Shown here: positions 56,284 through 64,000 of the stretch, in pieces
Position numbering within the stretch: the stretch's first letter is position 1
Layout: each line of letters begins with the position of its first letter
Source: Nocardioides insulae DSM 17944
GTDB taxonomy: Bacteria > Actinomycetota > Actinomycetes > Propionibacteriales > Nocardioidaceae
Assembly: GCF_000422825.1 (NCBI RefSeq)
Contig: NZ_KE383929.1
Coordinates: 186,001 to 250,000 of the forward strand
Direction: 5' to 3'
DNA length: 64,000 bases
Translations under genes and position numbers: made by a program
The notes under the pieces: generated by a model
What the model was told of the DNA's origin: nothing
What the model saw: only the letters and a program-made list of their open reading frames with translations
Databases searched by the model: none

Positions 56284-56748
56284 GTGGGACGCACCGACAG
56301 CGCCACCTTGAACATCGCGACCTCGCCGGCGGCCGTGCACCGCGCCCTGCTCAGCGCGGTCGCGCTGGAGCGCTGGCTGCCGCCTGCCGGGATGACCGGT
56401 CGGCTGCTCGAGCACGACCTGCGCGTCGGTGGGTCCTTCCGGATGGAGTTGGTCCACCTCGACCCGAGTGACTCGCCCGGCAAGACCGCGCCCGACCGCG
56501 ACGTGACCGAGGTGCGGATCCTGGAGGTGGTACCGGACCAGCGGGTGGTGTGGCAGGTGGAGTTCGATTCCGCGGATCCGGCGCTGGCCGGTGTGATGAC
56601 GATGACCTGGAGCTACTACGCCCAGCCCGAGGCGACCCACGTCGAGGTGCGGGCCGACGACGTACCGCCCGGGATCGAGGCGGCCGCCCACCGTCGGGGG
56701 CTCGATGCGTCGCTCACCAACCTGGCCGCCTATCTCGCGGGGTCGTGA
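56284..56748 (+). CDS. SRPBCC domain-containing protein (AHA1-like)
   Basis: A 154-residue START/SRPBCC-fold protein: IATSPAAVHRALLSAVALERWLPP (in part), LRVGGSFRMEL, EVVPDQRVVWQVEF, TMTWSYYAQPEATHVEV and a final helix GLDASLTNLAAYL. Members bind hydrophobic ligands or serve as co-chaperones. The GTG start follows GAGGAGGT. It lies 27 bp after the DUF5703 gene and is probably co-transcribed. Confidence 0.85.
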   Translation: MGRTDSATLNIATSPAAVHRALLSAVALERWLPPAGMTGRLLEHDLRVGGSFRMELVHLDPSDSPGKTAPDRDVTEVRILEVVPDQRVVWQVEFDSADPALAGVMTMTWSYYAQPEATHVEVRADDVPPGIEAAAHRRGLDASLTNLAAYLAGS

Positions 56749-56755
56749 CCACGGC

Positions 56756-58072
56756 TCAGACGTCGTCGAAGAAGCGATCAAGCACCCTGGTCCCGAACTC
56801 CAGGGCGTCCACCGGCACCCGCTCGTCGACACCGTGGAAGAGCGCGGTGAAGTCGAGGTCGTCCGGCAGCCGCAGCGGGGCGAACCCGTAGGTCCGGATC
56901 CCGAGCTTGCCGAAGTGCTTGGCATCGGTACCCGCGCTCATGAGGTACGGCGCCACGACCGCCTCCGGGTCCTCGGCGAGGAGGGACCGGCTGATCGCGT
57001 CGACGAGATCACCTTCGTACGGCGTCTCCCAGGGCCGCTGCCGGCTGAGGAAGTCGATGTCGATCCCGTCTCCGCACAGCTCGGCCAGGGTGGCGAAGAA
57101 GTCGTCCTCGTGGCCCGGCAGGAACCGACCGTCCACATAGGCGGTGGCCTCGGTGGGGATGACGTTGACCTTGTAGCCCGCCTGGAGCTGGGTGGGGTTG
57201 CTGACCTGGCGCAGGGTCGCCCCGATCATCCGCGCCGCCGGGCCGAACTCGTCCACGAGTCGCTCGGCGTTCTCCGGCGTCGCCTCGGTGCCGGCCAGAT
57301 CGGCCACGGCGGCGAGCAGGGTGCGCATCGTCGGGGTCAGCGTCACCGGCCACTCGTGGGTGCCGATCCTCGCCACCGCGGCCGCGAGCCGGGTGACGGC
57401 GTTGTCGTCGTTGATCATCGACCCGTGCCCGGCCCTGCCGCGGGCGGTGAGGCGCATCCACGCCATCCCCTTCTCCGCAGCCTCGATGAGGTACATCCGG
57501 CGTCCTCGGACGGTCGCGCTGAACCCACCGACCTCACCGATCGCCTCGGTGCAGTGCTCGAACTGGTCGCGGTGCGACTCGATCAGCGGACCCGCGCCGC
57601 GCAGGCCGCCGGCCTCCTCGTCCGCGGTGAAGACCAGGGTCACCGGCCGCTGCGGGATCCTGCCCGCGCGCTGACGGGCACGCACGACGCTGAGCACCAT
57701 CGCGTCGAAGTCCTTCATGTCGACCGCGCCACGGCCCCAGACGTACCCGTCCCGGATCTCGCCGGAGAACGGGTCGACCTGCCAGTCCGCCGCCTCGGCG
57801 GGTACGACGTCGAGGTGCCCGTGCACCAGCAGGCCGTCGGTGCGGGTGCCGTCACCGCCCCACTGCGCGATCACGTTCGTGCGGCCGGGGCTGGACTCGT
57901 GCAGCGTGCTGGCGATGCCGACCTCGTCGAGCAGGCCGGCGACGTACTCCGCGGCCTTCCGCTCCCCCGGCCCGTCGTCGCTGCCGTAGTTGCTGGTGTC
58001 GATCCGGATCAGGTCACGGCACAGGTCGACGACCTCGTCCTGGACGTCGCTGCTGCGGGGTTCGGTGGCCAT
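56756..58072 (-). CDS. M20/M25/M40 family zinc metallohydrolase
   Basis: A 438-residue peptidase. Zinc and catalytic residues show in LLVHGHLDVVPAE, WGRGAVDMKD, FTADEEAGG and the late LFHGVDERVP. A dimerisation domain spans about residues 200-320. Family relatives are dipeptidases, carboxypeptidases and deacylases; this one resembles the dipeptidase/PepV-like branch. TACGGT 6 nt before the ATG. Convergent with the SRPBCC gene, only 7 bp apart. Confidence 0.88.
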   Translation of the reverse strand: MATEPRSSDVQDEVVDLCRDLIRIDTSNYGSDDGPGERKAAEYVAGLLDEVGIASTLHESSPGRTNVIAQWGGDGTRTDGLLVHGHLDVVPAEAADWQVDPFSGEIRDGYVWGRGAVDMKDFDAMVLSVVRARQRAGRIPQRPVTLVFTADEEAGGLRGAGPLIESHRDQFEHCTEAIGEVGGFSATVRGRRMYLIEAAEKGMAWMRLTARGRAGHGSMINDDNAVTRLAAAVARIGTHEWPVTLTPTMRTLLAAVADLAGTEATPENAERLVDEFGPAARMIGATLRQVSNPTQLQAGYKVNVIPTEATAYVDGRFLPGHEDDFFATLAELCGDGIDIDFLSRQRPWETPYEGDLVDAISRSLLAEDPEAVVAPYLMSAGTDAKHFGKLGIRTYGFAPLRLPDDLDFTALFHGVDERVPVDALEFGTRVLDRFFDDV

Positions 58073-58078
58073 GGGCCC

Positions 58079-58084
58079 ACCGTA
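58079..58084 (-). promoter_or_regulatory. -10 hexamer TACGGT, leaderless promoter of the M20 gene
   Basis: Reverse-strand TACGGT, 6 nt before ATG 58072. Confidence 0.45.
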
Positions 58085-58144
58085 ACGGGCGGCAGGCCGG
58101 TCGACCCGGCCGGCCGCCGCTCGCTTCCACGGGCCGGTCGGCCC

Positions 58145-58660
58145 TCAGCTCCGATCTCCCTGGGCGGCGACCGCGTCCAGGCATTGGGTGAGTACGGCGT
58201 CGATCGGGCGGGTGTCGTCGATGGCCGCGCCGGCCTCGTCCGTCTCCAGCGGCTCGAGCGTGTCGAACTGTGAGCGCAGGAGGGAGGCCGGCATGAAGTG
58301 CTCGCGACGCTCCATCCGGCGGTGCAGGGTGTCGTAGTCGGCGTCCAGGTGGAGGAAGAACAGGTCGGCGTACCCGTCGCGCAGCCAGTCGCGGTAGCGG
58401 CGGCGGAGCGCGGAACAGGCCGTCACCGACGTACGGCCGAGTGCCTCCTGGCGCTGGATCTCGGTGCCCAGCACGTCGAGCCACGGCCGCCGGTCATCAT
58501 CGTCGAGGGGGATCCCCTTGGACATCTTCTCCACGTTGGCCCGCGGATGATAGGTGTCCCCCTCTACGAAGACGCTGTCCAACCGGGCCGCGAGGGTCTC
58601 GCCGATGGTGGTCTTGCCGGTGCCGGAGACACCCATCACGACCAGGTGACGGGGCCTCAT
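58145..58660 (-). CDS. gntK: Gluconokinase
   Basis: A 171-residue thermoresistant-type gluconate kinase: P-loop VMGVSGTGKTTIGE, EGDTYHPRANVEKMSKGIPLDDDDR in part (the GntK signature), SALRRRYRDWLR and RREHFMPASLLRSQFDTLE in part. It makes 6-phosphogluconate for the pentose phosphate or Entner-Doudoroff route. The ATG overlaps the gntP stop (ATGA). No GntR-family regulator is encoded beside it. Confidence 0.94.
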   Translation of the reverse strand: MRPRHLVVMGVSGTGKTTIGETLAARLDSVFVEGDTYHPRANVEKMSKGIPLDDDDRRPWLDVLGTEIQRQEALGRTSVTACSALRRRYRDWLRDGYADLFFLHLDADYDTLHRRMERREHFMPASLLRSQFDTLEPLETDEAGAAIDDTRPIDAVLTQCLDAVAAQGDRS

Positions 58661-60039
58661 GGCACGACCAGCCACAGCAGCAGGGCGAGCCCGAAGATGG
58701 ACAGCCCCAGGGTGGTCTCCAGCACGGTCCAGGTCCGCAGAGTGACCGCCTCGGTCATCCCGAAGAACCGACTGACCAGCCAGAAGCCGGAGTCGTTGAC
58801 GTGGGAGAGCACGGTCGCGCCGGCGGCGATGGCGAAGACCACCAGCGCGATGTCGAAGTCGCCGAGCCCCTCCGAGGCGACCTGGCTGGCGATCAGCCCG
58901 GCGGTGGTGGTGATCGACACGGTCGCCGACCCCTGGGCCACCCGCAGCGCGGTGGCGATCAGGAATGCCTGGAGGATCAGGGACAGGCCGAGCCCGGAGA
59001 GCGAGTCGGTCAGCGCCTCCCCGATCCCGCTGGCCCGCAGCACGCCGCCGAACATGCCACCCGCACCGGTGATCAGGATGATCGCGCACACCGGGCCCAG
59101 GGCCTGGTCCACTATCCCTGCCGACTCACGGACGGGGAACCGGCCCGGGGAGAGCAGGAAGATGGCGGCGAGGGTGGTGAGCAGCAGCGCGATCGGCGTC
59201 TGCCCGATCAGCACCAGGAAGTCACCGAAGGCGGAGTCCTCGGCGAGGGTGCCCGTCGTACGGAGGGTGCTGACCACGGTGTTGAGCCCGATCAGCAGCA
59301 TCGGCAGCAGCAGGATGCAGATCACCGTGCCGAAGGACGGCGGTGGTCCGTACTTGGGGGTGTCGCCGGCGTCGTCGGCCAGCAACGGCGGGTGCGCCAG
59401 GGTGTCGTCCGCACCGATGCGGACCGCGACGAGGTAGCCGCCGACGAACCAGGCGAGGACGGCCACCGGGATTCCGAGCAACAGGGTCAGCCCCATGTCG
59501 CCGCCCAGGCTGGCCACCGCCGCGACCGGGCCCGGGTGGGGCGGCACGACCGCGTGCATCGCTGCGAAGCCGGCCGCGGTGGGCAGCGCGTAGATCAGCA
59601 CCGGGCCGCCGAAGCGGCGTGCCACGGTGAAGATGATCGGCAGGAAGACCACCAGGCCGGCATCGAAGAAGATCGGGAAGCCGAAGATGAGGGCCGCCAC
59701 GCCGAGGGCGAACGGTGCGCGCTTCTCCCCGAACCTGGTGATCAGGGTGTCGGCGAGCACCTGGGCTCCACCGGTCACCTCCAGCAGTCGGCCGATCATC
59801 ACACCGAAGGCGACCAGTAGGGCCACCGACCCCAAGGTGCCGCTGAACCCGACCAGCAAGGCATCCGGTACGTCGGCCAGTGGGATGCCGGCCGCCACCG
59901 CGGTCACCGTGCTGACCAGGGTCAAGGCGATGAAGGCGTGCAGCTTCACGGCCATGATGAGCACCAACAGCACCGCTACCGCGGCCGCCGCGATGAGCAA
60001 CATCACAGGGGTGCTGTACGCCGGTTCCAAGGGATCCAC
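58657..60039 (-). CDS. gntP: Gluconate permease, GntP family
   Basis: A 460-residue membrane protein with about twelve to fourteen helices. GntP landmarks are FGFPIFFDAGLVVFLPIIF, AAMHAVVPPHPGPVAA and the late VLSHVNDSGFWLV. It imports gluconate with protons. The GTG start follows GGAGGA by 5 nt. First gene of a two-gene uptake and phosphorylation operon with gntK. Confidence 0.93.
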   Translation of the reverse strand: MDPLEPAYSTPVMLLIAAAAVAVLLVLIMAVKLHAFIALTLVSTVTAVAAGIPLADVPDALLVGFSGTLGSVALLVAFGVMIGRLLEVTGGAQVLADTLITRFGEKRAPFALGVAALIFGFPIFFDAGLVVFLPIIFTVARRFGGPVLIYALPTAAGFAAMHAVVPPHPGPVAAVASLGGDMGLTLLLGIPVAVLAWFVGGYLVAVRIGADDTLAHPPLLADDAGDTPKYGPPPSFGTVICILLLPMLLIGLNTVVSTLRTTGTLAEDSAFGDFLVLIGQTPIALLLTTLAAIFLLSPGRFPVRESAGIVDQALGPVCAIILITGAGGMFGGVLRASGIGEALTDSLSGLGLSLILQAFLIATALRVAQGSATVSITTTAGLIASQVASEGLGDFDIALVVFAIAAGATVLSHVNDSGFWLVSRFFGMTEAVTLRTWTVLETTLGLSIFGLALLLWLVVP

Positions 60040-60114
60040 GAGAGTCCTCCCGAAGGCGGAATGGGGCCCATCGACAGTATCGGACCCGCGTGACCCGCGT
60101 CACCGACCGCGCCG

Positions 60115-60531
60115 TCAGCGCCGTGGGGTCTCCGGATCGTCCCGCAGGTTGTCGGGGTCGATGTGCGCGGCCAGATCCGCCTCGCTCTGCGCGCGGATGG
60201 TGCGCTGCAGGTCGGGCTGGTGGCCCAGCTTCTCCTCGGTGATGGAGGTGACCTGCCGCTGCCAGTCGGCGAGAGCACGGTCGTGGGCCTGTTTGAGCGC
60301 CGCCCCCAGCATGGCGTACGCCGACGGGGCCCCCTGGGCGTACACGACGTCGACCAGGAGTCCGCTGCCGTCCACGGTCGCGGTCACGAGCCCACGGTCG
60401 GAGCGGCCGGTGCCGCGGATCTCACGCAGCTCGTTCGCCGCCTGCATCGCCTCCTCGGCACGGCGCTGATGCTGCTCCATGATCCGCGGGAGGTTCTCGG
60501 GGGTGAAGTCGGTGATCAGTTCGTCGGCCAT
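60115..60531 (-). CDS. YbaB/EbfC family protein, T7SS-linked (second copy)
   Basis: A 138-residue YbaB-like protein. An N-terminal helix (LPRIMEQHQRRAEEAMQAANEL) leads to strands with GLVTATVDGSGLLVDVVY and a C-terminal helix ALKQAHDRALADWQRQV. The YbaB fold usually forms DNA-binding dimers, but the copies near ESX genes (such as EspL) may act as chaperones. It starts 1 nt after the upstream stop codon (TGAGATG) behind GGAGGAGAAG. Confidence 0.75.
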   Translation of the reverse strand: MADELITDFTPENLPRIMEQHQRRAEEAMQAANELREIRGTGRSDRGLVTATVDGSGLLVDVVYAQGAPSAYAMLGAALKQAHDRALADWQRQVTSITEEKLGHQPDLQRTIRAQSEADLAAHIDPDNLRDDPETPRR

Positions 60532-60532
60532 C

Positions 60533-60988
60533 TCACTTCTCCTCCCCCAGCAGCCGCATCACGGCGGCGGCCATCGGACGCTCGAACAGCTTGGCCGTGT
60601 CCTCCGGCGAGATCGACCGCCCGCCGCCCAGTTCGTCTCGAGCCGCGTTGATCGCGGTCATCGTCTCCTCGCGCAGCTGATCCCGCGACAGGTAGGCGCA
60701 CTCCGGGCCGAACTCGGCCGACTCGAGCATCCCCTTGCCGTTGACCCGCACCTTGATCTCGCCCTCCAGCCCCTCGCCCTGCGCGGACTGCGGACGGCTC
60801 TCCGCATCGGCCCGTGCTTCGGCGTCCGCGGCCACCGCGCTCTCGAGTCGGCGCGCGGTCTGTTCCATCAGCTCGGCGAACATCGCGGCGTGGGGGTGGG
60901 GTCGGTCCAGCGGGTTGCTCGGCGGCCGGATCGGCCCCAGGTTGAGGCCGGGCTGGGTGCCTGGGTCGGGTACGTCGGCTGGTGGCAT
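60533..60988 (-). CDS. YbaB/EbfC family protein, T7SS-linked (first copy)
   Basis: A 151-residue YbaB-like protein with a Pro-rich N-terminus (about 30 residues), helix FAELMEQTARRLESAVAAD, strands with IKVRVNGKGMLESAEF, and a C-terminal helix REETMTAINAARDEL. The ATG follows GAGGAGAGGA. Same operon as the two T7SS substrate-like genes upstream. Confidence 0.75.
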   Translation of the reverse strand: MPPADVPDPGTQPGLNLGPIRPPSNPLDRPHPHAAMFAELMEQTARRLESAVAADAEARADAESRPQSAQGEGLEGEIKVRVNGKGMLESAEFGPECAYLSRDQLREETMTAINAARDELGGGRSISPEDTAKLFERPMAAAVMRLLGEEK

Positions 60989-61016
60989 GGGTGTCCTCTC
61001 CTCAGAACTCGGCCGG

Positions 61017-61841
61017 TCAGCCGCCGGGCTGGGCGCGCTGGACGCCGCCGGCGATCGACTTGATGATCTCGGCGAACGATCCGACCGCAGCCGCGATGTC
61101 GTCCACGCTGCTGGTGGCGCGCGTGATGGTCGTCGTCAGTGTCGTGGTGGCCCGGGCGCTGTCGGTCACGGTGATACTGATCCGCGCCGTGGCCATCGGG
61201 ATCACCCAGGTGAGTCCGATCCCCAAGGTGGCGCTGGCCTGGATGACGTAGCTGATCAGCTGACCGACCAGTTCCGACACGATCCACTTCACGAAGCTGC
61301 GGACCGCGTCGACGACCCCGCTGGCCACGGCCAGCCCCAGGCCGATGCACCGATACCCGTGCGCCGCCTGGTACATCCCGCTGATCAACGCGTTGGTCAG
61401 CACGGAGTAGGCATCCGCCGCGACACCGGTCCAGTTCGCCAACGCCTTCTGGACCACGGCGTGCAGCTGCTCGGCCGCGGCCTCGGTCTGGGTGGCGATG
61501 TTCTCCCAGGTCTGGCCGATGCCTTCGACCAGTGCGGGGTTCCCGGCCAGCGCGTCCAGGGCCTGCGGCAGCGGCGGCATGTAGTCCATCAGGAACCCGG
61601 CCGCACTGGAGAGCAGCGTTCCGAGCGGGTCGACCACGGCGGCGAAGGCCGACGCCCCGAAGCCGAACGCGCTGATCGCGGCGCTCGCCCAGTCGCCGTC
61701 GCCGAGTGCCGTCGCGGCGCTGACGAGGTCGGAACCACCGGGGATCCCCTGGGCCAGGCCGGAGTAGTCGCCGTCCGCGATCTTGGCGTACGAGGAGCCC
61801 GCGAAGTCGATGGGGTCGACGGCGATGATGTCGTCGGTCAT
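61017..61841 (-). CDS. WXG-motif protein, probable type VII secretion substrate
   Basis: A 274-residue protein. The N-terminal part is Gly/Ala-rich and helical. Near residue 138 it has the hairpin NWTGVAADAYSVL, the W-x-G followed by Y-type signal of ESX/WXG100 substrates. The second half has hydrophobic helices (LVGQLISYVIQASATLGIGL) and ends in an Ala/Thr-rich helix pair. The overall shape recalls longer ESX effectors. The start codon shares one base with the upstream stop (TGATG). I do not recognise a toxin or enzyme domain. Confidence 0.65.
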   Translation of the reverse strand: MTDDIIAVDPIDFAGSSYAKIADGDYSGLAQGIPGGSDLVSAATALGDGDWASAAISAFGFGASAFAAVVDPLGTLLSSAAGFLMDYMPPLPQALDALAGNPALVEGIGQTWENIATQTEAAAEQLHAVVQKALANWTGVAADAYSVLTNALISGMYQAAHGYRCIGLGLAVASGVVDAVRSFVKWIVSELVGQLISYVIQASATLGIGLTWVIPMATARISITVTDSARATTTLTTTITRATSSVDDIAAAVGSFAEIIKSIAGGVQRAQPGG

Positions 61842-62155
61842 CAGACCTGCACCCACTTGGGGTCGAACCGCTCCGCCACCTGTCCGTCGGTGAGTTCGAA
61901 GATGGTGGCCACGGCGTCCAGCCCGCCCGCCTCGGCGTCGGCCAGCCCGGCGAGTGCCTCCATGCTGCCCAGGGCGATGGTGCTCATCGCCAGCACGGGA
62001 GGAGTGAAGAACGAGCAGAGCAGGCCGAAGGCCTGGGGGCTCATCCCGGTCACCGTCGACCCGGCGCTCTGGATCTCGCCGACCCGACTGCTCACGTCCC
62101 TGACCTCACCGGCGTGCCGCCTCAGGTCGCCTGGTGTGACGTCGAACCCACTCAT
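61841..62155 (-). CDS. EspC-like type VII secretion target
   Basis: A 104-residue helical protein that begins MSGFDVTPGDLRRHAGEV, close to the ESX-1 EspC / DUF2580 family of small secreted partners. The remainder is helical with a hydrophobic middle (AFGLLCSFFTPPVLAM) and an acidic end. It probably pairs with the WXG protein encoded directly after it. GAGGGA lies upstream of the ATG. Confidence 0.7.
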   Translation of the reverse strand: MSGFDVTPGDLRRHAGEVRDVSSRVGEIQSAGSTVTGMSPQAFGLLCSFFTPPVLAMSTIALGSMEALAGLADAEAGGLDAVATIFELTDGQVAERFDPKWVQV

Positions 62156-62221
62156 GCTTCGCCATCCCTCGTTGTGCCAGTGACTCGTGAACGGTCCGTG
62201 TCGTTCCCGTCTCGACCGAGC

Positions 62222-62944
62222 TCAAACCTCATCCGGACGATCACGGCTCTCCGGTGCGGGTGTCGCGGTGAGCGCCCGGACGACGGATCGGGCCAACTCC
62301 AGCCGGTCGGTGAGCGCGGAGACGTCGGGTTCCGTCGTGGTGACCAGGGTGAGCTCCCCCGCGCCCAGGATGAGGGACGCGGACAGCTCCCGGACCCTGG
62401 GGAGCAAGGGGCCCAGCCGAACGCCGACCGTGGTCGCGTCGACGCCCGCCGCCAGCATGCCGTGCACGCCGTACCTTTCGCCTTCCACCCCATCGGGGAT
62501 CAGGAACGGCGCGGCGAACCCCGTGGGTCCGGCCACCATCGCCGGTGGGGTCGCCAGCACGGTGGGCGCGCCCGCCCAGCGGCACGGCAGCCTGACCAGG
62601 TGCAACGCGACGGGGAGGCCCACGACGGCGTACCGATTGAACCGGGTCGCCACCCACGACTCGACGACGAGATCCGGCGACCCGTCGAGGACCAGCAAAC
62701 AGCGTTCGTGCCGGATCTGGCTGGTGCGCACCCGATCCGGGAACTCGCGATCGGTGACCTCGTGCTCCTCGAAGACGCGGTAGCCGTTCTCGCGCGCCCA
62801 GGCGGCCACCCCGGACCGCGCCGCGCCGGATCGGGCCACATCCAACCGCTGGACCCGGCGAGGCCGCACAGCCATGAGGACGCCTGCCACCAGGAACACC
62901 AACAGGATCAGCGCCACCAGCACCAGCATCGCGATCGATTGCAT
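62222..62944 (-). CDS. Membrane-anchored protein of the T7SS-associated cassette
   Basis: A 240-residue protein that I do not recognise by family. One membrane helix (IAMLVLVALILLVFLVAGVLM, residues about 4-24) is followed by a soluble domain of about 200 residues with EHEVTDREFPDRVRTSQIR in part and a late beta-rich stretch GAGELTLVTTTEPDVSAL. The domain has mixed alpha/beta character. First gene of the run of five that ends at 60115. A TATGAC hexamer lies 31 nt upstream. The role is unknown; a stability or docking role at the membrane is possible. Confidence 0.6.
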   Translation of the reverse strand: MQSIAMLVLVALILLVFLVAGVLMAVRPRRVQRLDVARSGAARSGVAAWARENGYRVFEEHEVTDREFPDRVRTSQIRHERCLLVLDGSPDLVVESWVATRFNRYAVVGLPVALHLVRLPCRWAGAPTVLATPPAMVAGPTGFAAPFLIPDGVEGERYGVHGMLAAGVDATTVGVRLGPLLPRVRELSASLILGAGELTLVTTTEPDVSALTDRLELARSVVRALTATPAPESRDRPDEV

Positions 62945-63025
62945 GCGCCCGATCGTGCCAGCACCTGTCATACACCTGCGTCGTCGGGTCATGCGGGCAC
63001 CCGCGCTGTCAGCGGTCCGGAACGA

Positions 63026-63058
63026 CTTCGGGCCCCGACCGATGGTCGGGGCCCGAAG
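63026..63058 (-). terminator. Strong terminator of tRNA-Leu
   Basis: CTTCGGGCCCCGACC, loop GAT, GGTCGGGGCCCGAAG: 15 perfect pairs. It begins 7 nt after the 3' end of the tRNA on the same strand. Confidence 0.75.
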
Positions 63059-63065
63059 CACTGCG

Positions 63066-63150
63066 TGCGCGAGGGGGGACTTGAACCCCCACCCTCTATA
63101 CGAGGACTAGCACCTCAAGCTAGCGCGTCTGCCTATTCCGCCACCCGCGC
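63066..63150 (-). tRNA. tRNA-Leu, anticodon GAG
   Basis: On the reverse strand the gene opens GCGCGGGTGGCGG and closes CCCCCTCGCGCA. The acceptor stem pairs GCGCGGG with CTCGCGC, discriminator A. The anticodon stem CTAGC/GCTAG encloses TTGAGGT, giving anticodon GAG. The long variable arm (TCCTCGTATAGAGGG) and the T-loop GGTTCAAGTCC are as in class II leucine tRNAs. CCA is not encoded. Length 85 nt. Confidence 0.96.
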
Positions 63151-63341
63151 AGTGCGAGATGAACATTAACAGCCACCCCGGCACGAGACGAATCGGGGTC
63201 GACTCCTGCCTCCCTACCGGCGATGCTCCGGTCCTGTCGTCGGGACGAGGGTCCGTAGGCTGGTGCCCAGGGGCAGGTCGTCCCATCCAGTCTGCCTCGC
63301 CCGGCCACGCCGGGTGACGCCGAGAGAGTGCGGAGTCAGCC

Positions 63342-63932
63342 ATGACCTTCCGGGTCGGATTCGTCACCGGTGCCACCCCCGACAAATGGGCCCGGGCCTG
63401 GCGGGAACGCTCCCGCGAGCGACTCGAGCTCGAGCCGCTGGAGGAGACCGGTCAGGAGACCGGGCTCCTGGACGGCAGCCTGGAGATGGCGTTGCTGCGC
63501 CTGCCGGTGGACCGATCCCGGCTGCACTGCATCCCCCTGTACGACGAACTGCCGGTCGCGGTGATGGGTCACGAGCACGTGCTCACGCTCCTGGATGAGG
63601 TGAGCACCGCCGACCTCGACGAGGAGCAGCTGGTGCTGCCCCACCGGTCCGGATGGACGCCGCGGGCCGAACAGCTGACCTGGCCCGCGATGACGGAGAA
63701 GGACGCGATCGAGACGGTGGCCGCGGGCACCGGGGTCGCCGTCGTACCCATGTCGGTCGCGCGGCTCTATCACCGCAAGGACGCGACCTACCGGGTGGTG
63801 ACCGACCTCGAGCCCACCCGGATCGGGCTGGCCTGGCCGATCAACGAGGACCGCGACCCGGCCGCCGAGGAACGCGTGCAGACCTTCATCGGCATCGTCC
63901 GCGGCCGCACCGCCAACTCGAGCCGCCGCTGA
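63342..63932 (+). CDS. LysR-type substrate-binding domain protein without DNA-binding domain
   Basis: A 196-residue protein that aligns with the effector-binding half of LysR regulators: FRVGFVTGATPDKWARAW, DGSLEMALLRLPVD, LHCIPLYDELPVAVMGHEH, and DAIETVAAGTGVAVVPMSVARL (the last two in part). No helix-turn-helix precedes it. GGAG lies 8 nt before the ATG; a TAGGCT hexamer near 63255 could be its -10. It may sense a small molecule as a partner of another protein. Such stand-alone domains are annotated in other actinobacteria. Confidence 0.82.
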   Translation: MTFRVGFVTGATPDKWARAWRERSRERLELEPLEETGQETGLLDGSLEMALLRLPVDRSRLHCIPLYDELPVAVMGHEHVLTLLDEVSTADLDEEQLVLPHRSGWTPRAEQLTWPAMTEKDAIETVAAGTGVAVVPMSVARLYHRKDATYRVVTDLEPTRIGLAWPINEDRDPAAEERVQTFIGIVRGRTANSSRR

Positions 63933-63936
63933 GCCC

Positions 63937-64000
63937 TACCGGTCCGCCGCCCGCTGATCCCGTTGAGCGCCGAAGCGGTGACCCGCCGAGCCGGTCCCTA
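63937..64000 (-). CDS. Possible C-terminal end of a gene running in from beyond the window
   Basis: The reverse strand is open from the edge and ends at a TAG (63937-63939), giving a basic tail HRFGAQRDQRAADR. Too short to identify; it would be convergent with the LysR-domain gene. Confidence 0.3.

Overview
The window is a contiguous piece of chromosome from a high-GC actinobacterium, most likely of the Nocardioides type (order Propionibacteriales). The evidence is the very GC-rich codon third positions, a full Pup-proteasome locus (arc, dop, pup, prcB, prcA, pafA, pafB, pafC), the mycothiol gene mshC, the RNA polymerase-binding protein gene rbpA, and a small set of type VII secretion-associated genes. 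The genus is an inference from gene content. I see no insertion sequence, prophage, integrase, CRISPR array or rRNA operon.

Layout. 1-6.2 kb: the start of an Nramp metal transporter, a phosphatase, the two-gene sodium-coupled importer metP/metS-like, a VanZ-like protein and the D-methionine ABC importer metQ-metN-metI. 6.3-13.1 kb: a zinc alcohol dehydrogenase, divergent from a fused XRE-MurA protein; then a CoA-transferase, a GDPD and an MFS transporter whose genes overlap, and rbpA behind a SigR-like promoter. 13.2-18.0 kb: a Tat-exported PhoD, FxsA, and the lipoprotein-modifying pair lnt-ppm1. 18.0-18.4 kb is a gene-free stretch with two perfect inverted repeats. 18.4-25.9 kb: a 5'-3' exonuclease, a zinc metallopeptidase, the helicase helY, a lipid kinase, a conserved small protein, and tatC-tatA. 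26.0-39.6 kb: the Pup-proteasome region, with a four-gene ABC transporter/two-component module lying between pafA and prcA. 39.7-44.3 kb: trmI, a site-2 protease, a RecB-like nuclease, a HAD phosphatase and a GNAT acetyltransferase. 44.4-53 kb: metH, a PAC2 protein, and the conserved mshC / SCO1664-family / DUF3090 / phosphatase group. 53-60 kb: corA, uppP, an aldo/keto reductase, two small proteins, an M20 peptidase, and gluconate uptake and phosphorylation (gntP, gntK). 60.1-63.2 kb: five genes linked to type VII secretion and a tRNA-Leu(GAG). The window ends with a LysR-type effector-binding domain that has no DNA-binding domain.

Themes. Protein quality control: arc-prcBA with pup, dop and pafA make the tagging and degradation machine, and pafBC encode a transcription regulator. 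Envelope and export: tatAC serve the Tat-type PhoD, and lnt-ppm1 modify lipoproteins and supply mannosyl donors. Methionine: one sodium symporter, one ABC importer and B12-dependent methionine synthase all lie in one window.

A recurring feature is a -10 hexamer of the form TANNNT placed 6 or 7 nt before the start codon. I found it at 18 genes. It points to leaderless mRNAs for pafA, pup, dop, mshC, lnt, helY and corA among others, and it settles several start codons. The less ordinary observations are the XRE-MurA fusion with a palindrome over its own promoter, the SigR-like site before rbpA, the transport/signalling module inside the proteasome region with a candidate operator, and the compact type VII-associated cassette.
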